Numbered from the stretch's first letter, positions 49,910-62,200 are shown. The stretch is DNA of 64,000 bases from Pelodera strongyloides (GCA_036852015.1 JAANDG010000574.1:1-64000); one strand, 5' to 3'. Numbers and translations are program-made. The notes: generated from the sequence alone by a model not told the origin.

Positions 49910-50090
49910 TTAAAGCGAAATACTGGCCGAATTTTGAAACACCGAGTAGATCAGCATTACTATGCAGCTTATGCAAATGAACATAAATTAGGATAAAAAA
50001 ATCGAGCTGAATTCGAGCAAATTATCATAAATACGTAAGAATTCAGTTGTCCACGGCGTGTTTCGAAAACCGGCCGGTATTTAGCTTTAA
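49910..50090. mobile_element. TTAA MITE, family C
   Basis: TTAAAGCGAAATACTGGCCG / CCGGCCGGTATTTAGCTTTAA. Confidence 0.86.
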
Positions 50091-51475
50091 GGCAAAGGTT
50101 ATTATACATTATACTATTATACACATCCGGGACTTCTTACAACCCGTTTCCGTTTCAAATTGTTGGTAATAGTAGAGTTCTAGTTTTAGCCCTGAGGCTA
50201 AAAAAAAAGAAAACTTTCTGTGGTTTCCGTGGTTTTAGTTTCCGTAAATTCGCAGCACGTAAATATCCCTTGCAACATCCATCCCCGGGATCTCTTATCA
50301 AGCAAACATTTTGCGCCGAAATTCCTCTGTTTTAGTCATTGCGCGGGCTAGATCAAGACTTGCAGGAAAACACTGAAACAAAAATTGAAATTATGATATC
50401 ATCATATAGGGTTTCTTCTCTTTTTTCTATCCCTTTTTCAAGCACAGGAGATCATTTTTATTCGTAGCTAGTGTACACGCGTACACTCATTGAAAAAACC
50501 TTGAACTATCAGATAGCAGAAACACTGTTTTAACTGGACGGAGCCGAGCAGGGTGTGTTAAATCACCGGCCAAACCAAACCCGAATCATACGCTTCCTTC
50601 CGTGACGCAGAAACCTACCTTTTGGGGTCAGGCTACTGTAGGTTTTAGGGATCTTCCTTGGGGAATAGTTAGTGGGCTCTTTTTGTGTTCTATTCGACAC
50701 TCATTATACAATTTTTTTTTTAGATATTTTGTTAAGTAAGCCTGATCCACACGATTTTGAATGTTATTTCCTGATCTTTTGCTGAATGATTCCCGTGTAT
50801 ATCACTTCGAACCACCATCCTTTTCTCGAGACCTATTAAATTTGGCTATTCATGGGATCATAAACAAACTTCAAACTTCAAACTACACTCATTCCTTGAT
50901 GTATATGTATCCTAATCGATCCCTTTTGGTGCGGAAACGGATGCGTACGCGGATCCTGTCAGAACTGTCAGATTTCCCCCGATAGACACGCGTGAGACGT
51001 GGTAATTTAAGGAGACGCCTTCCTTATTTGCTGCAAATCTGCCTTCTTGCCATCATATTTAGAAGTACTGATTCGCAGGAACGGCAGCACATTTTCATTA
51101 TTATTCTACAGCTAATCCATTCCTTTACTTTACCTTGAGACCTTACCATTTATTGGTGATTTGCTTTAAGCCGCAAGAAGTTTGGGGCGCTAGCAAATAT
51201 TCTTCGTTTCACAATGTTCTGCCATGTTTCCTTTTATTATTTAATCTTTCTTATGGGGCTTTATTTAAGGAATACTCCGATCTTTGTAACCGCAGTTTTC
51301 GTTCTTATGTTCTGTTGGGTATTTAGGAATAACTTACAAAATTTTTGTATCAATATCTTTTTACTTTTTGATATAAATTGTGCGTTGATTTTCTAGTGAC
51401 GTCGACAATTTTTGGAACCAGCCTCTACGTCCATGAAATCTTTACAGTAATGTTCTGCCATTTGTTTCAGAGAAA
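50091..51475. other. Upstream region of the Gly-rich secreted protein gene
   Basis: No coding chain or named repeat found. GTTTCAG ends at 51470, five bases before the start codon of the next gene. Confidence 0.45.
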
Positions 51476-54089
51476 ATGAAATTATGTCTGCTGACATTAT
51501 GCTTAATCGGAGTGGTTGTTTCCCAATGGAGGGGTCAGGGACCTTTCCCTCCCCAGGAAGGTAGTTCCGGGGGAGGATTTGGGGGACGAGGAGACTTTGG
51601 AGGTGGGTACTTCTTATCCGGGGACTTTTCTATAATCTTTTATCTTTCCTTTAGTTTCGATTGTAATTTCTCAACTTTTAATAAAATAAGCGCAATTCTC
51701 GATAATTACACCAGTTTTGGGCGTTATGTATTTCCAGTAATACTCCTTAACCTATTACAAAAACAGGTTTGTTTTCAATGCACTTGTAGCTAGCCATCCC
51801 TTTAATTCGTTCTATTTAGGTCGCAGCGGCGGCTGGAATGGTGGACAGAATGGTGGCTTCGGGGGTCGTGGAGGGAATGAAAGAGGTGGATGGGGAGGAA
51901 GGGGAGGTTCCGAGGGAGGACGGGGAGGATCCGAAGGAGGACGGGGAGGATCAGAGGGAGGATGGGGAGGAAGTCGAGGAGGAGGAGGAGGAGGAGGAGA
52001 TGGCTGGGGAGGATCGGGAGGAGGACGTGGAGGAGGAGGAGACGGAGGATGGGGCGGACAAGGGAACAGAGGAGGTGAGTATCATCTCATACTAAACGAC
52101 ACTAATAAAAGAGACTAGCATTTCGGACTCGGACTGTGTTCATTGATAAAACGATGCGTGCTTGTAAAAATTATATACAGTTCCCTTTACAAATTCGCAA
52201 CGCAGCTTGTAAAGACTAAAGAAAGCAAAGCAAGAAACGAACTACCGTAATCTAGAAATACTCAGGGCACTGATTAAAAAGTAATCTTATAACTTATGAC
52301 CTAGTGAACCTTGTACAATATTATATATTCATTCAGGGGGTCGCGGTAATGAATTCGGTTCCGGACGTGGTGGAGACTTTGGAGGTCGAGGAGGAGGAGG
52401 TGAGCTGTTTTGGCATATTGTTAAAGCGGTACAGAAGCCGGCATTGAATGTTTGTTGTTGATCTCCCAGGTAGAGTTATGCGAGTATTGCACCCATTACT
52501 ACAATTTATCTTAAAGGAAGGCAGTCACTTCAATTTCAACTTTTTTATTCGATTTGTATTAGATGCAAGAAGATTTATAAAACAATATGCTATATGCAGC
52601 CAGTAAAAAGCCACATAAAAGCGAACTCAGGGAGCGAAATCAATGAAAATGGGTTTTGGTAAATGACCGTAGCCGGTGCATATATGCAATTGCCAGGGGT
52701 ACTTGGAGAGTGAACAGCCTGCAGTGTTACACCTGGCGCGTGGTTTATCACTGCAGGGTATTTATTATGAAACTCTATACGGGCAATTATAAGCTACGGT
52801 ATACTAGTAAAACTCATACACAGGGATTTCTCTCCCTGAGTTCGTTTTGCCGTACTTTGGTGCTGGAATCGTAGTTTTCTTCACATATTTGAATATCTTA
52901 TTATATAAAGTTGGGAGCTTTGTTTGTTTGTGCGTTTGTTTGGATGATGTGCGTTACGCTCAGGGAGTAGGATTGGTTCAGTAGTTCACGTTCCCGTGGA
53001 GCCATTTCACTTCCCCAGCGCCCCTCTCACAAACGTCCAAAAAAGGCTGCATATATGGAATATGTGTGGTGTATCGTTCGGGCGTTTTCGCGGCGCTCAA
53101 AGTACTAGGTGTAAACTACAAGGAACATGCAAATCGAGCAACAAAAGAAGGGACGAAGCGATGATTTTAGCATATGATCCTTGCCCTAATTTTTTTAACT
53201 GATTTTTAATCTACGTTTCACGTATGTACAAAATAAAGTAAATTTACTAGAAAGTCGCCTCGGACGGCGTTGCCGGCTGGTTTAATGATAAACGAATAAA
53301 AATACGAGCTTGTAGTGACTGCGATCCCTTAATTTGATTAAATAAACTTTTATTTAGGTCGTGGGGATTTCGGCGGCCGCGGAGGATTTGAAAATGGAGG
53401 AGGTATATTGTTTGTTATATTTATCTCCTTTACTAAAAATTAAAGCAAATAATGTTAAAAGATGACGTCATCATTTACTTGGACTGTTGGCCCAATTAAA
53501 AAATCTAGCATAGATGACGATTGTGTAAAAAGTAAGTAAACACGGTTGATATTTACTTAAATCTTCTGTTCAGGACGCGGTGGATTTGGTTCTAATAATG
53601 GAGGAGGTTTCAACGGACGAGGAGGTAAACAAGTTAATTCACAAGCGAATATTACAAAAAATTCCCTCATACGCTCTACCTCTATTGTCGTGGTCTCTGT
53701 TTTTCTCGATTTTCTCGAACAATTTGTAATGCATTACACTTTATTGGCATAAATTACTTAAAGCGAACTGCTAGCCTCTTTGGAAAATTTGAATATGACA
53801 AGCAAATCCTATGTATCCTATGCTAATTTTGTACGATTGCCGTGGACGATCGTACGATTGCCGTGGACGATCGTACAAAATTAGCATAGGATACATAGGA
53901 TTTCCTTATGATATGCAAATTTTCCAAAGGGCTAGCATTTTGCTTTAATCTGAATACGCTTCTAGGAACAGTAAAAATGGCATGACATATTTTTAAACAA
54001 ACCGTTGTACCCTGAATAAGTTACATATTCCAGGTGCTCCAAATGGGTTACACATTGCCGACCGAGTTCTTGGAACTTTACTGGGATAA
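51476..54089 (+). CDS. Secreted glycine-rich protein with APNGL C-terminus
   Basis: Unrecognised gene of 198 aa from six exons: 51476-51602, 51820-52074, 52337-52399, 53358-53402, 53574-53624, 54034-54089; every internal junction is phase 1, so exons can be added or lost without breaking the frame. A signal peptide (MKLCLLTLCLIGVVVS) is followed by QWRGQGPFPPQEG and about 140 residues of Gly with Arg, Ser, Glu, Trp and Phe, including GGRGGSEGG repeats in exon 2. The last exon differs completely: GAPNGLHIADRVLGTLLG and stop, a short amphipathic helix-like segment nearly identical to the end of the next gene. Gly-rich secreted proteins in nematodes include matrix and antimicrobial peptides; neither role can be shown here. 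Introns 3 and 5 carry transposons. Confidence 0.8.
52511..53332. mobile_element. TTAA MITE, family A, interrupted by a Helitron
   Basis: Left end TTAAAGGAAGGCAGTCACTTC and right end GTAGTGACTGCGATCCCTTAA match the uninterrupted copy at 4260-4690. The interior is split at 52895/53281 by the Helitron. It lies in intron 3 of the Gly-rich gene. Confidence 0.87.
52896..53280 (+). mobile_element. Non-autonomous Helitron nested in a MITE
   Basis: 385 bp beginning TCTTATTATATAAAGTTGGG after an A and ending with CGCC-TCGGAC-GGCG, TTGC and CGGCTGG before a T: 5' TC, a 3' subterminal hairpin, a terminal CTRR and an A/T target without duplication, which are the Helitron rules. Comparison with the intact MITE at 4260-4690 brackets both ends. 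No Rep/helicase gene is present. Confidence 0.82.
53758..53948. mobile_element. Palindromic MITE, family B, in intron 5 of the Gly-rich gene
   Basis: TTAAAGCGAACTGCTAGCC / GGGCTAGCATTTTGCTTTAA, with the central CGATTGCCGTGGACGATCGTA block present twice in tandem. Confidence 0.87.
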
Positions 54090-54798
54090 AATACTAATTG
54101 AACCGCTAAATTTATTGTTCATATTCATCACATTCCAAATAAAGAATATATTTTCCGCCTTTGTTTGTTTCATGTTAAATTGGACATACTGGTCCAAGAG
54201 AACAACAAAAATAGACTGTTCAGAATTAAATATTAAATCAACTTGATAATGGGCGCGGTTAATCGTTATGAAATCATGAACAAAATGGGATTATTGATTA
54301 AAAAGCTTTTCTTTTTCTTTCCAAATTGGGATAGTGAACTTCGCAAAACTGATAGACATTCTCTCGAAAGGCACGTTATTCCTATCAATTTCGGCTTTAT
54401 GGGAGTTTGCCAAACTTTATTTGAAAGCGGCATTGACAAGCCCGTACAATGCTTTCTAAATCGTTTATTTTATAATACTATTATTCACATTTTTCAAAAC
54501 CTATAGTAAGACGGTAGCATTTATGTATACACTATCTGGCAATTTATGTTTGCTATGAAACATTCGGTTTTTTTGTGGACTAAGAAAGTCGTTTTGTTTT
54601 CTCTTGTTTTCTTTGTAATAAAACACTGTTCCCCTAAATAAGAAAATAAATAAAACTTTACGCCTAAAGAGCGAGCCCTTCAAAGGTGGTTTTCAGTACA
54701 ATGTTCATTATGACATGTGCCGCCGAATACCTGGTCCTTAGCATAGGCGACGAGTTACCGACTAACATATTGCAAATTTCTCGACATATATATGCTAA
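54090..54798. other. Spacer after the Gly-rich gene
   Basis: Small open frames on both strands with no motif; AATAAA near 54141 could serve the Gly-rich gene. Confidence 0.4.
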
Positions 54799-55197
54799 CC
54801 AGCCGTTCGAAGAGCCCTACGGGCTCTTCTCCGACTGAAGGAATCGGCCTTCGGCCGATTGTTACCCTATTTACAAAAAAGGAATTTCTTCAAACGTAAA
54901 AAAGATGTTCATTAACGTTTGTGCGGAAACGTATAATATGGTTCTGGACTTCATGCAAATTTTCTATTGTAATTGCTCTTCTATCTCCTATAAGATCCTC
55001 CTCCCATAAGCTAGCATAGCTCAACATGTAGAGCGTTGGACGGTGAATCGAGATATTGTGGGCTGCTGTGGGTTCGAATCCTGCCAGCGGCAATGATTTT
55101 GTATGCTCTTTCGATCGAAGAATTTTCTTTATGAAGGGATTTCGTTGTGCACATAAAAACAAACCCGTCACAAACTCTTCTCCTTTATATAATAAGA
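54799..55197 (-). mobile_element. Non-autonomous Helitron carrying a tRNA-like sequence
   Basis: Read on the minus strand it starts A|TCTTATTATATAAAGGAG and ends with a perfect 9-bp hairpin GAAGAGCCC-GTA-GGGCTCTTC, then GAACGGCTGG|T. A second perfect hairpin (AATCGGCC-GAA-GGCCGATT) lies just inside it. Both ends match the Helitron at 52896-53280. The middle contains a degraded tRNA-like segment. 399 bp, no coding content. Confidence 0.8.
55010..55092 (+). pseudogene. tRNA-like sequence inside the Helitron
   Basis: A D-arm (AGCTCAACATGTAGAGC) and a T-arm (GGGTTCGAATCCTGCC) are recognisable, but the acceptor stem pairs only at the first three positions and no standard anticodon arm can be drawn. 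Probably a captured and decayed tRNA gene. Confidence 0.5.
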
Positions 55198-55271
55198 TTG
55201 TAAGCTATGTTATGTAGACACAATTCAATTTGTTTCCAGATACGCGTAAAGGGGTTCACGACCTATTGGCA

Positions 55272-57128
55272 ATGTTGTATTCTATTCTGATTACGGTACT
55301 TTTAACTACGGTACTCTGTCGTGGGCCCCCCGGGTCTCCCCCAGTCCCACCTCCACCCGCCCCTGCTTTACCCAGTCCACCAACAGCACCGCCTATACCA
55401 CCACCCCCGCCACCTCAGAATTTAAGAAAACCAGCTCAGAATCCAAGAAGCAGGAATTTTGAGCAACGGTAAGTTAAATATTGAATTCTTCTATTGCGAT
55501 TTACCGGAGCCCAGTGAGCTAGATAGTGCATTGATTTGTGCAAGATATTGTTGAAAGATTATTTGTTGGTGATAATATATTAGTATTTCAGTGGCAATTT
55601 CGGTGGGCCCTCTGAGTTCGGAGGTAAGTTTTTTTTTGCTTACCATTAGCTATAGTTTTTTTTTGAAAGTCCTTGTGTGATTTTATTTTTTATATTTGGC
55701 TTTTCTGTAGTAGTTTAGTTTAGTCGCTAGTGTTTATTTTAGGACCACGAAACGATGGTTGGGGACGTGGGCGAGGCAGGGGTGGCTGGAGTGAGTCCAT
55801 GGGACCAATGGGTCCCAATATGGGACCAATGGGTCCTGAGATGGGTCCCTTCAGTGCTGATATGGATAATATGCGAGGTAAGTTAAGAGTTTCTGGATTG
55901 CTTAAAGCGAAATACCACCCGGTTTGGGGTTTTTTCACCAAAAATAGTTTGAAAAAAGTTATAAACGAAAATAAACATAAAAACACAAACAAATAAGTGC
56001 ATCTTGTATAAAAATGTTCGCAAACAACCATTGTTTGCGATTTTGTATGGGAAAATTCGCTTCCGGCGATTTGCCGATTTTAATACTAGCACAGCCCCGG
56101 AAAAATCGAGGGATGGCCTTTTCAAATGATCACACACTCCGAAGCATCCAAATGACGAAATCGTGACAAAATATTTTGAATTTGGCTAGTAAAAGTCCAA
56201 AAATGCACATTTTGAAAACGGCAGTAAACGCACGGTTGTTTACTCCTCCTCTTTTCGTATTTTTTTGTTGAGACCGACCGCTAATTCGCTTTAAAGCCGC
56301 ATAACGGTCAGTTTTGAAACCTATGGAACACGCTGTATTCCGATGCAGTGTATGCAAAGTAGTGCACGATTGTTAAACTGTCTATATTAACTTGCATACA
56401 TCATAGGAGAATGTAAATGTCCTAAATACGTTCCGTAAAATCTGGCGGTTGGTGGTTGATTGTCCAGTTTAAAATCTTGATTTCATTAGTTGTTCAATAA
56501 AAAAACTAATGTTTCAGGGAGAAATTTTGGTCATAACAGGAGATGGGGCGGTCAAGACATGGGAATGGGTAATTTTTTTTATTTTGAAGTTTTTTATGGA
56601 GGATTTCAGAAAGATTAGATTCAATTAAAAACTGTTCCACCAAAACCAAAGATTTATTTGAGGAAATTTTCTGTCTCAAACACGCACAACATTGGCAGCA
56701 ATCTTTTGGTCGGCAATTTAGAAAAGCTTGCAAGTTCATGTTACAACCAATGAGTATAAAATAATAAAATAATGAAGACGCTTCGGATAATTGTACTGAT
56801 TGTAGGCGGTTCCTCAATGATGGGTCCACCTATGATGGGACCTCAACCTGGTAAAATTTTATAATCCCCATTCTTGCGCTTGCGAATTGGATAATCATAA
56901 ATCTTATTTTTTTGTCCTAAATTACTGGAGCTTTGCCTGTCTTTGAAAAAGTCTCATGTCCAATTAGTAAAACCTCCAACGCACAACACACGTCTACGGG
57001 ATACGAAAAATCAGTAAGCTCATTTGCATTATAATGATTTCTTCTGGGTTTATTTTGACGTTTTCTTTGTTTTAGCCCCCAATGGACTTCAAATTGCTGA
57101 CCAAATATTGGGGACCTTATTTGGATGA
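55272..57128 (+). CDS. Secreted Pro/Met/Gly-rich protein with APNGL C-terminus
   Basis: Unrecognised gene of 170 aa from six exons: 55272-55468, 55592-55623, 55743-55877, 56518-56568, 56806-56850, 57076-57128. A signal peptide (MLYSILITVLLTTVLC) is followed by a polyproline region (RGPPGSPPVPPPPAP), a short Gly-rich exon, WGRGRGRGGW, MGPMGPNMGPMGPEMGP, and SSMMGPPMMGPQP. The last exon encodes APNGLQIADQILGTLFG and stop, matching the end of the preceding gene (APNGLHIADRVLGTLLG). The gene has six exons like its neighbour, and all junctions after the first are phase 1, so the pair looks like a tandem duplication whose middle exons have been replaced or have diverged beyond recognition. The start is the first ATG giving a signal peptide; an ATG at 55230 lies before a TTTCCAG acceptor. 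Confidence 0.8.
55902..56294. mobile_element. TTAA MITE with family C ends but a different interior
   Basis: TTAAAGCGAAATACCACCCGG at the left and GCTAATTCGCTTTAA at the right, about 390 bp, in intron 3. Interior segments (GCAAACAACCATTGTTTGC hairpin) are not shared with the 180-bp copies. A degenerate family C fragment (TTTAAAGCCGCATAACGGTC) follows directly. Confidence 0.65.
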
Positions 57129-57274
57129 TCTTTGAAAATGTGCAATCTTCTATCAACACAGCACCCGGAGCAAATAGCTAGTAGCTAGGATTCTAGTAAT
57201 TACAAATTATTTGTCCATATTGCTCATCTTGCTTTTCTGGTTCATGTAAAGGTCATACTATGTTTTGCAGCACA

Positions 57275-57445
57275 TTAAAGCGAAATGCTAGCCTCTTTGT
57301 AAAATTTGCATATGATAAGCAAATCCTATGTATCCTATGTTAATTTTGTACGATTGCCGTGGACGATCGTATAAAATTAGCATAGGATACATAGGATTTG
57401 CTTATCATATGCAAATTTTCCAAAGGGGCTACCATTTCGCTTTAA
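57275..57445. mobile_element. Palindromic MITE, family B
   Basis: TTAAAGCGAAATGCTAGCC / GGGGCTACCATTTCGCTTTAA, arms pairing to the centre at CGATTGCCGTGGACGATCG. Confidence 0.88.
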
Positions 57446-59298
57446 AGTGTTGAACTTGAATGGAATATTTATGTGTTGCCATACCCAGAAAATTCCACAA
57501 AAATATCAACTTTTATTTTTCTTTCATATCTCTGAAACCACTTACTGTTAGTTCATTGTTCATTTTGAAAAAACTGACTTGAATGAGGGCATATTCATAA
57601 GTAATAATTTATCAATTAATATTTCATCAAAACTAATCACTCGATAAGAAATATATTTTGATTCAGACTTGTTGCAGAAAATATTACAAGAGATCACAGA
57701 ACGGTAACTAGAATGAATGAGAGCCAGCTCGTAATGGTGTGGGTTCAATCCAAAATCACATTTTCGTCTTATTTCATGAATATAATAAATAATATCAGAA
57801 GCATATGGCGCCCACGCATTACGTCACAAAACCGCGAACGCGGGCAATTTTTATACGGAAAATAGTTGACATTAAAGCGCATGTCAAGCCTGATTCACAG
57901 ATATTCTATAACACGCTGTCACAAAATACCGTAGTTTAAACAATTTCTCTCGCGCCCTCCTCTTTTTCTTTGCTGACTTCAAAAATTTCTCTTACGCCCT
58001 CCTCTTTTTCTTCGCTGTCTAACAGCCTCGTAAATTCAAACGTACCGTGGACAGAGATTTGGCTTAGCTCTGTCCGCACGACCCGAATCCCATACTGAAG
58101 GAGTTTTTTGGAGCGGTTTGAAATTGTTTTTCTTCTTACATGAAAGTTTTTGTTTATTTTTATTTTCACTTTCCTCACCTTCAAAACATAAGCTTTTTTT
58201 TGAGCCCAACATGAAAAATCGGCTTGACTCCCTTTAAGCTCATCCGTGGATAAAAAATAGCGATTTTGATGTGACACCAACCATGTACTAGAATATACAT
58301 TGAAATGGAAGCTTGTTGTGAACTAAGGTTCTAGTCAGGATATATATACCAGCCAAAATATTGCATTGTGTTAGCAATTAATTTTACCGAGGTAAGATAT
58401 CTAACTTTACGTTACGGTCACGGTTCGCCAATTAAAAACCTTGTGTTGAAAAAAATATGGCTCGAATAAAAAATATGGCTCGAAGAGAAACTAAGGAAAG
58501 GCGCCTGATAAAATCACGAATTAAAATACATCAAAATTTGAGCAATTCTGCATACCTTTCGAGGTTTTCGGTCAATTGTGTATGTTAGATAACGCACTGT
58601 TGCTAACAATTCGTCATTCTTCTGTGTTATTCTCAAAAAAAGTTTTCAATTAACACCGAACTCGATGATAAAATTAGCCAGTTATTGGTAATGCTTGACT
58701 ATGTACATTATCACGACTGGCCTAAGGGTGCGCCCAGATGTGGCGGCTCACCCATTTCGGGCCTAGTGTATTCGGCGAACAGAAGTTTGTACATATGGCC
58801 CACTAAATTTTGGCGGCGCTGACGCCCGATGCCCCAATACTGTTTGTCAACTGAAAAAGCAAAAACCTATGTACCATTTCACTTCGAGGAGTTCGACATT
58901 AATTGAAATTATTTTGTACCAATATCTACTTTTCTATGAATACCACAGAAAAGCGACGATTTTAGCGACTGTGCCAATAAAATGCATTTTATTTAAATTT
59001 AATTCAACGATAGAAAAGATGACAGTGTATTAGTGAGAGAATTATGTTTAAAAAATATATCTGTTCAGTATTTTAATGGAAAGAAAATAAACGTGTGAAA
59101 GATCGCAGGATTAAAATAGTAAACAAAATGTTGAATAAATGCAAATAACAATGATATGTACTACGGAAGGAAAAGTAATAAAAAGGGTTATATTCGTGTC
59201 ACAGCTAATCTCAGTTTTTGAGTACATTCATTCTTATTGTTAGGAAAGGAAGGAACTAAAATTCGATATCCTAACCATACTAAATAATACTCACAATA
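57446..59298. other. Spacer between convergent genes
   Basis: A 43-bp near-perfect duplication (CGCCCTCCTCTTTTTCTT core) sits at 57941-58020. A minus-strand frame over it (57936-58280) is open for 114 codons but has no signal peptide, splice partner or known motif. Confidence 0.45.
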
Positions 59299-62200
59299 TT
59301 ATATCCGCCTTCTATCTGGGGGCTGCTGGGCAGCCCTTTCTGTATCAGTGTCTATATGTATGACGGGCACCGAAGAAGGATTGTAGGCATCGTCTGCGTC
59401 CCAATCAGTACTGCGTAGTTCCCCCAATGGTGGTACCTAAATAACGATTTATTTTTTAATTTATTATAATCATGGCTATGTAGCATTCAAAATCCGATCA
59501 AATCGCACTGCACACAAATTTTCAAATATAAAAATTCACAAATGAAGTAAAAAAAGAAATAAATAGAGTGGGGGCGTTATTGAATCGGGTGTGCATAACG
59601 ATACCAGACTATTGTACACTTTGCATACCTGGACTACTCATCGAGGGTATGCTAAACGAAGGTATTATATTCTTGGAAGCGACATGATGTTATTCCGTAC
59701 TACATTAGTTTGAACAACGCGTACATACTCCTAGTCAGTATGTTGGTGTGTTATCGCCCCGGCATCTAAGGGATCTTAGGGCATTTGGCATGTTCCGCCT
59801 TTTGGCTAGTTCCGCAGAGTTTTAACCAATTGTTTGCTCAGTCAGAAACTCCATTTTTGGGTTTCAGAATACGGTACCCCTCTGTAATCTCGTCTCGATC
59901 ACTTTCACTTTGTGTGTTGTGTCTAATCCATCTTATAATAAAATGCTCACCGGTCTACCCCATTGTGATTGTGTTGGCGGTTCCAGTGTCTCATTTTGTT
60001 CGCTCCAGAAAACGTTTCTGCTGAGATTACCAGGACTGACCAGTCTCGCGTCTCCAATACTCTCATTTAAAACATTCATTGAACCGACAGGCATAGTTGA
60101 TGGAGTCGTACCTCCTGAAACTTGATTATGAAAAGGTTACGCAAGTATTAAGAACACGCCACGATTTTGCGCAAGTTGAAAATATCCCATGAACTATGCG
60201 TCTATGTGGTAATGGTATCACACCACACACACAGAGAAAAGGAAGAGAGCCCGAGATAAAATAACATGCTCATGCAGGCGAAACTGTTGAGTTTCAACAA
60301 TGATTAGCATTATGCATTCTCAATATAAACTTTAGTCAAATATTGATTCAAGGCATGATTGTAGGCGTCTCGAATAGTTTATACTATACTGTTGACGTCA
60401 TCTCCAAGGATAGTGGTTTTAGTTTCTAGAACGAGTTCGAGATAGCTCAGTGTATCTCGGTGGATATAAATATGCATTACGATAGAGGTGAATTCTTGCA
60501 TGCGAACCCGAAGATCCCCCCAGGCTCCATAGATAGTATGAAAATATAATAACGATAGGATGAATAGAACACTTCACAAACTCACTATACAATATTTTAT
60601 ACTGTGGACGTCATCTCAAGGATAGTGGTTTTGGTTTCTAAAACGAGTTTGAGATACGCTCAGTGTGAAGTGGATAGGAGCTATATCTTACACAATTACA
60701 ATTTCAAATGTCGTGCAGTGTGGATATATTCAAGGGAGTTAACTTCCGAGATTGTTTCGGATATAATATAAGTGCGCGATTTGTGTCTGCGTCCCTCACT
60801 TATCTTTGCTCTTTATCATAACAAATTTAAAAACAAAATTTAAAAACAAAGCCTCACCTCCATGCGCATTTGATGTAAGGTTCATGAGCATTCTTTCCAA
60901 GTTCTGCATTCTGGATAATATCTGATCTACCGTACCCAAACGGTCACTTATGGATTCAAACTTGGTGTTCATTTCTGTTCGTAGACTGGCTAGCGACGAC
61001 CACTCCTAAAACAAAATATGGCGTTAGCACGCGATAAATATTACGATAGCACAGTCCAGTTCCTCGGTAGTATAGTGGTGAGTATCCGCGTCTGTCACAT
61101 GCGAGACCCGGGTTCAATTCCCGGCCGGGGAGAACTTTTTGCTTTATTTGTTTTCGATGTGAAAGTTTTGACATACTTATGCTCAAGATGCGTGTTAAAA
61201 GACTATTGGTTCTGTGATTATATGTCAGTTACAGACTTTTTCACTTGTGTCTTTTTCACTTTTTTCGGCCAGAAAAATCACGCGGACCTCATTATATAAG
61301 GGGCACAGTATCCCATCAAAACTGAGTGCATTCTCCGGTGAAATCAGTAATCACAAACTCAGAACACAACACTTATTGTTAGGAAACTTTATCGGTGGGA
61401 CGGCAGCCCATGCACATTTTCGGGAATCGCAGAAAATTGGTGCGCCGCGAGGGCGCCAGAAGTTCGCAATGCGCGAACAAAATTTCTGGCTTTCCCAATG
61501 TACAGGCACTTCCCGGGGCTCTCGTCCACCGACTAAAGTTTCCCATTAACTGCCACGGCACACACCCTCGCCTTCTCTTTCAGGTTGTCGTGATTCCAAC
61601 TAGTCCTACTCAACGCGTCTTCATCCACTGTTTGACGCTTCTGCAGAGGAGGCCGCTTCCGACTTCGAGGTGATCTGAAACAATCAAATTTGTTCTGTTT
61701 TTCGTTTTTACAGGTTTAACTTCTGATATATCTGATATACCTATCATCTTTGTTGGCTCTGAAAGTTGCGTTTTCAAACATTGATTGATGCAAGCTCGTT
61801 GAAAACATTAGAAATACTATGCGAGCAAAAAAACTGAAAATGACATGTACATCACAGAAAACGAGCAGACTGCTTTGCCTATAAAAATTAGATTCGAAAT
61901 AAGAAAAATGTTCCCACTTGTTGGAATAATCGGTTCGTAATAAATTCGTCTCATCGACCATTGAATGTATTGAAGAAATTCGGTTGATATCTGTTCGTTT
62001 TGTTATTCCCTGAATTATAATTAGTTAATTCATAAGTAATAAGACAGCACTATTTATGCCCCACTGTGCTTCTAAACTACTGCAAGTCAGCTGTTGCGCC
62101 GCGCACACAAGGCGCAGTTTATTGTAGAGATGAGCGGCGGTTGGTCACCAGCTCGCTAGATGTGCGCCAACTGGAAACAAGGAAATCTTGGACAGTGCTT

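Noticed and set aside
54809..54859. Two perfect GC hairpins that look like bacterial rho-independent terminators
   Set aside because: The surroundings are eukaryotic and lack a T run; they sit at the 3' end of a Helitron, where a subterminal hairpin is expected.
57936..58280. 114-codon minus-strand frame
   Set aside because: It contains a 43-bp duplication giving Glu-Lys-rich repeats and has no signal peptide, family motif or splice partner; possibly repeat-derived.
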